Below are positions 36,868 through 44,702 of a DNA stretch of 64,000 bases, in pieces (the first letter of the stretch is position 1; the number at the start of each line of letters is the position of its first letter). Below the pieces are notes generated by a model. The model searched no databases and had not been told where the DNA came from. It saw only the letters and a program-made list of their open reading frames with translations. Source of the stretch: Gloeothece verrucosa PCC 7822. Its GTDB lineage: Bacteria > Cyanobacteriota > Cyanobacteriia > Cyanobacteriales > Microcystaceae. Where the stretch lies: contig NC_014501.1 of the NCBI RefSeq assembly GCF_000147335.1, positions 5,386,501 to 5,450,500 of the forward strand, written 5' to 3'. Position numbers and translations under genes: made by a program.

Positions 36868-36874
36868 AATTTAA

Positions 36875-37708
36875 TTATAATTGACACTTAGGACAAAAAT
36901 GAGCCGAACGCCCCCCTAACTTAACCCGTTCTATCAACGTCCCACAAACCCGACAAGATTTTCCGCCACGACCATAAACCCAGGCCACTCCCCCATAATT
37001 CCCATTAACTCCTGTCACACTCAAAAAATCACTAAAGGTTGTGCCGCCTTTGTCAATAGATGTTTGCAAAACGTCACAAATAGCTAAACGTAATTTTTCT
37101 AGCTGTTCAGGAGTTAGAGAACAGGCGATCGCATTTGGTTTAATTCCACTCTTAAACAACGCCTCATCAGCATAAATATTGCCAATACCGGCCACCACTT
37201 CCTGATCTAACAAAACACTTTTAATACTGCGGCGACTGTTTTTTAACTTCTGCTGTAAATACTCCCGAGAAAACTCATTACTAAAGGGTTCAACCCCTAA
37301 TTTTTGCAACCCTGTCATAATGGTTTCTGGTGCTTGGTTAGGGGGTATATACCAAATCTTACCAAACGTCCTAATGTCAACAAACCGTAACTCTTGGTCT
37401 TGTCCGACAAATAGACGTAAGCGGGTATGTTTTGGGTAGGGAGTCTCTCGTTTTACCCATAATAGCTGCCCAGTCATCCGTAGATGAACCCCTAACCCTC
37501 CTCCTGAGTCTAATTGGGCTAAAAGATACTTACCTCGACGTTGCCAACGGTTTATGCTTGTGCCTGTTATCCCTTGCCAAAACTCAGCAATAGAAAAGGG
37601 GTAAGCAAGTGTCCTTGACAGTAACACTTCCCCACCCTCTATAGGTTGCCCTAGGGTCAATTGATTTAGACCCCGGCAAACCGTTTCTACTTCTGGCAGT
37701 TCAGGCAC
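36875..37708 (-). CDS. mutM: formamidopyrimidine-DNA glycosylase
   Basis: Excises oxidised purines such as 8-oxoguanine. The catalytic Pro and Glu lead the sequence (MPELPEVETVCRGL), and the C-terminal zinc finger CRVCG...CPKC is intact; 277 residues is normal. It lies 5 bp after psaE, so the two are probably co-transcribed, pairing photosystem I with repair of oxidative damage. Confidence 0.96.
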   Translation of the reverse strand: MPELPEVETVCRGLNQLTLGQPIEGGEVLLSRTLAYPFSIAEFWQGITGTSINRWQRRGKYLLAQLDSGGGLGVHLRMTGQLLWVKRETPYPKHTRLRLFVGQDQELRFVDIRTFGKIWYIPPNQAPETIMTGLQKLGVEPFSNEFSREYLQQKLKNSRRSIKSVLLDQEVVAGIGNIYADEALFKSGIKPNAIACSLTPEQLEKLRLAICDVLQTSIDKGGTTFSDFLSVTGVNGNYGGVAWVYGRGGKSCRVCGTLIERVKLGGRSAHFCPKCQL

Positions 37709-37713
37709 TTGAG

Positions 37714-37956
37714 TTAGGCTTTAGCTTTCTCTTTCTTAGGTGCGGGAGCTACCTCTTGCAGTTCGTGTTCAGCAAAGTTACTGGTGTTAACTCCAGAGGC
37801 ATTGCCACTGAAACCATTGTAATTAACTGTCTCAAAACGAACGATATAGGGATAGAGGATACCGCTTTTATCAACACTGGCAACAGTGCCAACGTCATTA
37901 AACCAAAAAGAGTCTTTACGAAGGATTTTAACTTTAGATCCGCGTTCGATTGCCAT
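37714..37956 (-). CDS. psaE: photosystem I subunit IV (PsaE)
   Basis: An 80-residue stromal PSI subunit that helps dock ferredoxin and supports cyclic electron flow. It has the SH3-like fold: RGSKVKILRKDSFWFNDVGTV, YPYIVRFETVNYNG, NFAEHELQEV, and a charged C-terminal tail. It lies upstream of mutM. Confidence 0.97.
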   Translation of the reverse strand: MAIERGSKVKILRKDSFWFNDVGTVASVDKSGILYPYIVRFETVNYNGFSGNASGVNTSNFAEHELQEVAPAPKKEKAKA

Positions 37957-38035
37957 AGGTATGATATGAAATAAAACGTTTAGATTAAAGCGTACTATTT
38001 CAATGGGACTTCTTGCTCATTGTAAATTTTAAGTT

Positions 38036-38683
38036 TTATTGCAAATCTTGCCAATCAACCCGAACAAAATAGGCTGGATGCCTAAGCTTGTCTTGAGTTT
38101 GGACGATTTCTACCACTTTTAAATTAAAAGGAATTGAGGTGGTCAAGTATTTTTGTACTGACATCCCCACATCAGGCGCTAACTGAACTGCTGTAGAAGC
38201 GGCTAGTCCTAACCCAAACAATTGTTCGATTGGCCCTCTAGGTAATAGTAGATGAGCGCTAATTACTAAGCCGGCGGTGAGCAGCATGGCAACGGATAAA
38301 TTGGTTCCACAGCGAGGATGAACGGCTAATTGCCATTCTCCTTGTTTAAGGCGTTGGAGAGCTTCTCTGACAGCCCTCTGTAAGTCTAAACGATTGATTT
38401 GACCATAGAGATAAAATCCCTGTTCGCTAGAGAGTCCGCCCAAGGTTTCATTATCCAATGTCAGAGTAATTGGTGCTGACGGTTGTTGTCTTCTCTGCTG
38501 CATTTCGCATAACACCCAAACAGTCGCGTGTTCTAAGGCGTGAACTTGACGCAACATCAAGAATTCTTTTAACCCAGGAATAAATCCTATTTGTTTAAGT
38601 AACTCACTATCTTGGTTAGGATGAGGGGCTAACCAATCAAAGTTCCACCAAGAATCAAAATTAAAATTAGCAGTAGTAGTCAT
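38036..38683 (-). CDS. DUF6391-like membrane protein
   Basis: A 215-residue protein, by recall DUF6391. The conserved segment LRQVHALEHATVWVLCE, with His residues, is followed by a Gly-rich region and a hydrophobic segment (VAMLLTAGLVISAHLLL). Function unknown. Confidence 0.6.
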   Translation of the reverse strand: MTTTANFNFDSWWNFDWLAPHPNQDSELLKQIGFIPGLKEFLMLRQVHALEHATVWVLCEMQQRRQQPSAPITLTLDNETLGGLSSEQGFYLYGQINRLDLQRAVREALQRLKQGEWQLAVHPRCGTNLSVAMLLTAGLVISAHLLLPRGPIEQLFGLGLAASTAVQLAPDVGMSVQKYLTTSIPFNLKVVEIVQTQDKLRHPAYFVRVDWQDLQ

Positions 38684-38714
38684 TAGTTGTTAGCCATTAG
38701 TCATTAGTTATTAG
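38679..38714. repeat. TCATTAG-type short tandem repeat
   Basis: GTCATTAG and TAGCCATTAGTCATTAG units upstream of the DUF6391-like gene. A GTTAACT tandem repeat lies nearby at 38776-38799, and similar ones near 5674-5694 and 58008-58024. Confidence 0.65.
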
Positions 38715-38803
38715 GCAGGAGTCAGAAGGCAAGAGGCAGGAGTCACTCGTTAAAACTCATCGCTTATAACTGATTACTGTTAACTGTTAACTGTTAACTT
38801 TTT

Positions 38804-39301
38804 TCAGCTTTGCCATGCTTTTTTGAGTCTCTGCCACAGATTAGCCATTGATTCTTTCATTTCATTTTTAAATTGCCACCGTTGAAATGCTTGCTCATAA
38901 GCTTCTCCTTGGGTCTGAAATGTTTTTAATCCCTCTAAAGATAATCCTAATCCCCACAATAAAAGAATGTATAATGACCAGGATAATGTCCCTGCACTCA
39001 AAAGATTGAGAAACAGAAGGAAACTATTAACAATTACATACCTAACGGCTTTTTGCTTCCACTGAGAGCGCCGAAATTGCGTAAATTCTAAGCGCTTTTT
39101 GGTCAAGGCTTTTTGCTTGAGCCATTCTTGTTCTGCCGCCACTAAAGATAGCGGCTCAATTTCTAATTCTGCTGCAATTTCCCAGAGTTGCTCTCTTGAT
39201 AATTCTTCCTGATCATTTCGGCGAGCTAAAGCCAGGTGTAGAATTTGCTGGATATCTTCTGGACTATAGGATTGAGGCGTTTGAAATTCGACTTCCGACA
39301 T
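38804..39301 (-). CDS. 2TM-domain protein
   Basis: The 165-residue protein has a helical N-terminus (SPEDIQQILHLALARR), a 2TM segment (VRYVIVNSFLLFLNLL and SWSLYILLLWGLGLSLEG) and a basic, helical tail. It is a 2TM-family membrane protein of unknown function lying between the PSI cluster and mutM-psaE. Confidence 0.8.
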   Translation of the reverse strand: MSEVEFQTPQSYSPEDIQQILHLALARRNDQEELSREQLWEIAAELEIEPLSLVAAEQEWLKQKALTKKRLEFTQFRRSQWKQKAVRYVIVNSFLLFLNLLSAGTLSWSLYILLLWGLGLSLEGLKTFQTQGEAYEQAFQRWQFKNEMKESMANLWQRLKKAWQS

Positions 39302-39481
39302 AATGAATATTTTTACTCTTGACCAGTTAACTCGGCTATGTTATCGAGAATTTTTATATAGAAGGTAGACTATCCTGATTTTATTATGCCTAGAAATTTT
39401 CGTTGGTGACAATTGATTTTAAATACTGTAAAACTCTACAGCTATCGGCAAAAGTTCGCTAATTCTGTTTATCTTAATCAA

Positions 39482-39507
39482 AATCCCCCACTCTGAGGTA
39501 GGGGATT
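39482..39507 (-). terminator. terminator of the second psaB copy
   Basis: AATCCCC and GGGGATT pair around a 12-base loop, with T residues following on the minus strand, 25 bp past the stop. A matching hairpin follows the first psaB, so the duplication included it. Confidence 0.8.
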
Positions 39508-39532
39508 AAAATTATTTAAGTGTTAGTAGCTT

Positions 39533-41761
39533 TTAACTGAACTTACTAGCAGTAGAAGCAATTAGGAAGGCGGCGTAAGTGAGGATATAACCCACAGTGA
39601 AGTGAGCTAAACCTACCAAACGACCTTGAACAATGGATAACGCTACTGGCTTGTCTTTCCAACGTACCAAGTTAGCTAACGGTGTGCGCTCATGCGCCCA
39701 TACCAGGGTTTCAATTAATTCTTGCCAGTATCCCCGCCAAGAAATCAGGAACATGAAACCGGTTGCCCAGACGAGGTGTCCAAACAGGAACATCCAAGCC
39801 CAAACCGAGAGGTTATTCACGCCGTAGGGGTTGTAACCGTTGATTAATTGAGCCGAGTTCGCCCAGAGGTAGTCTCTGAACCAACCCATTAAATAGGTGG
39901 AGTTTTCGTTGAACTGAGCCACGTTACCACTCCAGATGCCTAAATGCTTCCAGTGCCAGTAGAAAGTCAACCAGCCTAGGGTATTGAGCATCCAGAACAT
40001 AGCTAAGTAGAACGAATCCCAAGCCGAAATGTCGCAAGTGCCGCCACGGCCTGGACCATCACAAGGGAAGGCATAACCGAAGTCTTTCTTGTCGGGCATC
40101 AGCTTGGAACCGCGAGCGTCTAAAGCCCCTTTGACCAGAATTAAGGTAGTGGTGTGAAGTCCTAGAGCGATCGCATGGTGCACCAGGAAGTCACCCGGTC
40201 CAATGGTTAAAAACAGGGAGTTAGTGCTGTTGTTGATGGCTTCTAACCAACCGGGTAACCAAACGTTACCGTAGTTAGGATAGGCCGTGTAGGCAACACT
40301 ATCAGGATTAGACAGCAACACATCAAAGCCATAGAGAGCTTTTCCATGAGCCGCTTGAATCCACTGAGCAAATACTGGCTCAATGAGGATTTGTTTTTCA
40401 GGGGTGCCAAAGGCTACTACCACATCATTGTGAACATAGAGTCCCAAGGTGTGGAAACCGAGGAATAACGATACCCAGCTTAAGTGAGAGATGATCGCTT
40501 CTTTATGCTCTAGCATTCGCGCCAACACATTATTTTTGTTGGCTTCAGGGTCGTAATCTCTGACCCAGAAAATCGCGCCGTGAGCAAATGCGCCCACCAT
40601 CAAGAATCCGGCGATGTACTGGTGGTGAGTGTACAGGGCGGCTTGAGTGGTGTAATCCTTAGCTAGGAATGCATAAGGCGGCATCGAGTACATATGTTGC
40701 GCCACCAGAGAGGTCACAACGCCTAATGCTGCTAGGTGTATTCCTAATTGGAAGTGCAGCGAGTTGTTGTAGGTGTCGTAGATTCCTTTGTGACCATCAC
40801 CGAGCAGTCCACCAAAAGGTGTTCCGGCTGGAGGATTGTGAGCATTGAGGATTTCCTTCATGCTGTGTCCAATACCCCAGTTGGTGCGGTACATATGCCC
40901 AGCGATAATGAAGATCACCGCAATCGCCAAATGGTGATGAGCCATATCGGTCAACCACAGGGATTCTGTCTGAGGATGGAACCCACCTAAGAAGGTTAAG
41001 ATTGCTGTTCCGGCTCCGGTTGAGGTTCCAAACACATGATTTGCTGTGTCTGGGTTTTGGGCATAGACTCCCCAATTTCCCGTGAAGAAGGGCAACAATC
41101 CCTCCGGGTGAGGAGCGGTGGATAAAAAGTTATCCCAACCGACGTGTTGACCCCGAGATTCAGGAATAGCCACGTGTACTAGGTGACCTGTCCAGGCTAA
41201 GGAGCTTACCCCAAATAACCCGGCTAGGTGGTGGTTCATGCGGGATTCAGCATTTTTGAACCAAGCTAGACTGGGGCGGAATTTGGGTTGTAAGTGTAGC
41301 CAGCCGGCGAATAAGAACAGAGAGGCCAGAATCAATAAGAATATTGAGCCTGTGTAAAGGTCTCCATTAGTTCTCATCCCGATGGTGTAGAACCAGTGAT
41401 ACACCCCACTGTAGGAGATATCTACTGGATAGGATGCTCCCGCTTGGGTAAAGGCATCTACTGCCGGTTGTCCGAATTGGGGGTCCCAAATTGCGTGGGC
41501 GATGGGCCGGATGTTTACAGGGTCTTTAATCCACTGCTCGAAGTTACCTTGCCAGGCTACGTGGAATATGGTGCCGGATGTCCACAGAAAGATGATGGCG
41601 ATGTGACCGAAATGGGAGGCGAAAATCTTTTGATAGAGATTTTCTTCTGTCATTCCATCATGACTTTCAAAGTCGTGGGCTGTAGCTATCCCATACCAGA
41701 GCCGACGTGTTGTCGGGTCTTGCGCTAAATCCTGGCTAAATTTGGGAAATTTAGTTGCCAT
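39533..41761 (-). CDS. psaB: photosystem I P700 apoprotein A2, second copy
   Basis: A full 742-residue PsaB, nearly identical to the copy upstream. The iron-sulphur FX ligands are intact in FPCDGPGRGGTC. It differs from the first copy at six residues: T215/A216 (V/R there), I341 (W), A345 (C), M416 (V), E418 (D). W341 and C345 lie in the helix LGWHLACLG, which I recall as invariant in cyanobacterial PsaB; this copy reads LGIHLAALG. The same RBS region and a duplicated spacer precede it, 473 bp from the first copy. It may be read separately or by read-through. Confidence 0.96.
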   Translation of the reverse strand: MATKFPKFSQDLAQDPTTRRLWYGIATAHDFESHDGMTEENLYQKIFASHFGHIAIIFLWTSGTIFHVAWQGNFEQWIKDPVNIRPIAHAIWDPQFGQPAVDAFTQAGASYPVDISYSGVYHWFYTIGMRTNGDLYTGSIFLLILASLFLFAGWLHLQPKFRPSLAWFKNAESRMNHHLAGLFGVSSLAWTGHLVHVAIPESRGQHVGWDNFLSTAPHPEGLLPFFTGNWGVYAQNPDTANHVFGTSTGAGTAILTFLGGFHPQTESLWLTDMAHHHLAIAVIFIIAGHMYRTNWGIGHSMKEILNAHNPPAGTPFGGLLGDGHKGIYDTYNNSLHFQLGIHLAALGVVTSLVAQHMYSMPPYAFLAKDYTTQAALYTHHQYIAGFLMVGAFAHGAIFWVRDYDPEANKNNVLARMLEHKEAIISHLSWVSLFLGFHTLGLYVHNDVVVAFGTPEKQILIEPVFAQWIQAAHGKALYGFDVLLSNPDSVAYTAYPNYGNVWLPGWLEAINNSTNSLFLTIGPGDFLVHHAIALGLHTTTLILVKGALDARGSKLMPDKKDFGYAFPCDGPGRGGTCDISAWDSFYLAMFWMLNTLGWLTFYWHWKHLGIWSGNVAQFNENSTYLMGWFRDYLWANSAQLINGYNPYGVNNLSVWAWMFLFGHLVWATGFMFLISWRGYWQELIETLVWAHERTPLANLVRWKDKPVALSIVQGRLVGLAHFTVGYILTYAAFLIASTASKFS

Positions 41762-42234
41762 AGCTGTTTAGGAAATTCTCCTCTCTTAAAAATGAGGCTA
41801 ATAGACTATTACTGCTCATTTTTTATTTGCCTTGCCTTCTGTAAGTTGTGTTACAAAAGATTGAGCTTGAAAGACGGAATTAAAGCCGCTCTTTTTATAG
41901 ATTTATCTTACTGCCTTCTGAAGATTTGAGAGAGGGGAGTAAGATAAGTAATCCTTCTCAAAGAGTTTAACAATTTTTACCTTGGAAATGGCAAGGTTAG
42001 CTTAGGTGATTATTGGGTTTTGAGGCCATTAAGCCCGCCATAAGGCAGACTCAAAGTTTCCCAAGCTTTTATCTAAACTTCATTAATCTTTACCTGACTC
42101 CGCCTGTATTATCCTAAATGTCAAATATATTTTATATTTAGCTAAATGGAAAAAGAATTTACAGTAACATAACAAAAAGCTAAATCCCCCACCCGAGGGC
42201 AGGGGATTTTAATTACCTAACTACTAGAAATTCA
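41762..42234. other. spacer between the two psaB genes
   Basis: 473 bp. The first 200 bp next to the start codon resemble the psaA-psaB spacer (AGAGGAGAATTTCC leader, then GCCGCTCTTTTTATAGA-like stretch), so that spacer was duplicated with the gene. The rest is AT-rich, with the terminator of the first psaB at 42183-42208. A separate promoter for the second copy could lie here; no clear one is identified. Confidence 0.7.
42183..42208 (-). terminator. terminator of the first psaB copy
   Basis: AATCCCC and GGGGATT pair around CTGCCCTCGGGTG, followed by T residues, 26 bp past the stop. Confidence 0.8.
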
Positions 42235-44463
42235 TTAACTGAACTTACTAGCAGTAGAAGCAATTAGGAAGGCGGCGTAAGTGAGGATATAACCCACAGT
42301 GAAGTGAGCTAAACCTACCAAACGACCTTGAACAATGGATAAGGCTACTGGCTTGTCTTTCCAACGTACCAAGTTAGCTAACGGTGTGCGTTCGTGCGCC
42401 CACACCAGAGTTTCAATTAATTCTTGCCAGTATCCCCGCCAAGAAATCAGGAACATGAAACCGGTTGCCCAGACGAGGTGTCCAAACAGGAACATCCAAG
42501 CCCAAACCGAGAGGTTATTCACGCCGTAGGGGTTGTAACCGTTGATTAATTGAGCCGAGTTCGCCCAGAGGTAGTCTCTGAACCAACCCATTAAATAGGT
42601 GGAGTTTTCGTTGAACTGAGCCACGTTACCACTCCAGATGCCTAAATGCTTCCAGTGCCAGTAGAAAGTCAACCAGCCTAGGGTATTGAGCATCCAGAAC
42701 ATAGCTAAGTAGAACGAATCCCAAGCCGAAATGTCGCAAGTGCCGCCACGGCCTGGACCATCACAAGGGAAGGCATAACCGAAGTCTTTCTTGTCGGGCA
42801 TCAGCTTGGAACCGCGAGCGTCTAAAGCCCCTTTGACCAGAATTAAGGTAGTGGTGTGAAGTCCTAGAGCGATCGCATGGTGCACCAGGAAGTCACCCGG
42901 TCCAATGGTTAAAAACAGAGAGTTAGTGCTGTTGTTGATGGCTTCTAACCAACCGGGTAACCAAACGTTACCGTAGTTAGGATAGGCCGTGTAGGCAACA
43001 CTATCAGGATTAGACAGCAACACATCAAAGCCATAGAGAGCTTTTCCATGAGCCGCTTGAATCCACTGAGCAAATACTGGCTCAATGAGGATTTGTTTTT
43101 CTGGAGTTCCAAAGGCTACTACCACATCATTGTGAACATAGAGTCCCAAGGTGTGGAAACCGAGGAATAACGATACCCAGCTTAAGTGAGAGATGATCGC
43201 TTCTTTGTGATCAAGTACCCGGGCTAACACATTATTCTTGTTAGCTTCAGGGTCGTAATCTCTGACCCAGAAAATCGCGCCGTGAGCAAATGCGCCCACC
43301 ATCAAGAATCCGGCGATGTACTGGTGGTGAGTGTACAGGGCGGCTTGAGTGGTGTAATCCTTAGCTAGGAATGCATAAGGCGGCATCGAGTACATATGTT
43401 GCGCCACCAGAGAGGTCACAACGCCTAAACAAGCTAGGTGCCATCCGAGTTGGAAGTGCAGCGAGTTGTTGTAGGTGTCGTAGATTCCTTTGTGACCATC
43501 ACCGAGCAGTCCACCAAAAGGTGTTCCGGCTGGAGGATTGTGAGCATTGAGGATTTCCTTCATGCTGTGTCCAATACCCCAGTTGGTGCGGTACATATGC
43601 CCAGCGATAATGAAGATCACCGCAATCGCCAAATGGTGATGAGCCATATCGGTCAACCACAGGGATTCTGTCTGAGGATGGAACCCACCTAAGAAGGTTA
43701 AGATTGCTGTTCCGGCTCCGGTTGAGGTTCCAAACACATGATTTGCTGTGTCTGGGTTTTGGGCATATACTCCCCAATTTCCCGTGAAGAAGGGCAACAA
43801 ACCTTCTGGATGAGGCCGTACAGACAAGAAGTTATCCCAACCGACGTGCTGACCCCGAGATTCAGGAATAGCCACGTGTACTAGGTGACCTGTCCAGGCT
43901 AAGGAGCTTACCCCAAATAACCCGGCTAGGTGGTGGTTCATGCGGGATTCAGCATTTTTGAACCAAGCTAGACTGGGGCGGAATTTGGGTTGTAAGTGTA
44001 GCCAGCCGGCGAATAAGAACAGAGAGGCCAGAATCAATAAGAATATTGAGCCTGTGTAGAGGTCTCCATTAGTTCTCATCCCGATGGTGTAGAACCAGTG
44101 ATACACCCCACTGTAGGAGATATCTACTGGATAGGATGCTCCCGCTTGGGTAAAGGCATCTACTGCCGGTTGTCCGAATTGGGGGTCCCAAATTGCGTGG
44201 GCGATGGGACGGATATTTACGGGGTCTTTAATCCACTGCTCGAAGTTACCTTGCCAGGCTACGTGGAATATGGTGCCGGATGTCCACAGAAAGATGATGG
44301 CGATGTGACCGAAATGGGAGGCGAAAATCTTTTGATAGAGATTTTCTTCTGTCATTCCATCATGACTTTCAAAGTCGTGGGCTGTAGCTATCCCATACCA
44401 GAGCCGACGTGTTGTCGGGTCTTGCGCTAAATCCTGGCTAAATTTGGGAAATTTAGTTGCCAT
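42235..44463 (-). CDS. psaB: photosystem I P700 apoprotein A2, first copy
   Basis: The 742-residue core PSI subunit that, with PsaA, binds P700, the antenna chlorophylls and FX. FX ligands are intact (FPCDGPGRGGTC); LGWHLACLG carries W341 and C345, the form I recall from other cyanobacteria. It is the ordinary copy and lies 239 bp after psaA. At 742 residues it is longer than the 731 I recall for Synechocystis 6803 and close to the 741 of T. elongatus. Confidence 0.98.
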   Translation of the reverse strand: MATKFPKFSQDLAQDPTTRRLWYGIATAHDFESHDGMTEENLYQKIFASHFGHIAIIFLWTSGTIFHVAWQGNFEQWIKDPVNIRPIAHAIWDPQFGQPAVDAFTQAGASYPVDISYSGVYHWFYTIGMRTNGDLYTGSIFLLILASLFLFAGWLHLQPKFRPSLAWFKNAESRMNHHLAGLFGVSSLAWTGHLVHVAIPESRGQHVGWDNFLSVRPHPEGLLPFFTGNWGVYAQNPDTANHVFGTSTGAGTAILTFLGGFHPQTESLWLTDMAHHHLAIAVIFIIAGHMYRTNWGIGHSMKEILNAHNPPAGTPFGGLLGDGHKGIYDTYNNSLHFQLGWHLACLGVVTSLVAQHMYSMPPYAFLAKDYTTQAALYTHHQYIAGFLMVGAFAHGAIFWVRDYDPEANKNNVLARVLDHKEAIISHLSWVSLFLGFHTLGLYVHNDVVVAFGTPEKQILIEPVFAQWIQAAHGKALYGFDVLLSNPDSVAYTAYPNYGNVWLPGWLEAINNSTNSLFLTIGPGDFLVHHAIALGLHTTTLILVKGALDARGSKLMPDKKDFGYAFPCDGPGRGGTCDISAWDSFYLAMFWMLNTLGWLTFYWHWKHLGIWSGNVAQFNENSTYLMGWFRDYLWANSAQLINGYNPYGVNNLSVWAWMFLFGHLVWATGFMFLISWRGYWQELIETLVWAHERTPLANLVRWKDKPVALSIVQGRLVGLAHFTVGYILTYAAFLIASTASKFS

Positions 44464-44702
44464 AGCTGTTTAGGAAATTCTCCTCTCTTAAAAATGAGGC
44501 TGATGCACAATTGCTACTCATTTTCTTTTTGCCTCGCCTTCTGTCACTTTGAGCTTCAGAAGGTTTGACGTCAAAGTACGGTATCAAAGCCGCTCTTTTA
44601 TAGATTGATTTTACTGCCTTTTCGGAAATGGGTAGAGGCGAGTAAGCTGCCAATCCTTGAGGAAAAATTGATTCACCTCTCCCCTAGGATTGGCAGGGGA
44701 AT
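44464..44702. other. psaA-psaB spacer and psaB leader
   Basis: 239 bp. Just before the ATG of psaB is GAGAGGAGAATTTCCT, an SD-like AGGAG about 17 bases upstream. The same block precedes the second psaB. Farther up is a GC-poor stretch with no ORF. Confidence 0.65.

Noticed and set aside
41396..41728. Plus-strand ORFs opposite both psaB genes
   Set aside because: They are antisense shadows of highly conserved psaB codons; the same ORF appears in both copies because the genes are alike.
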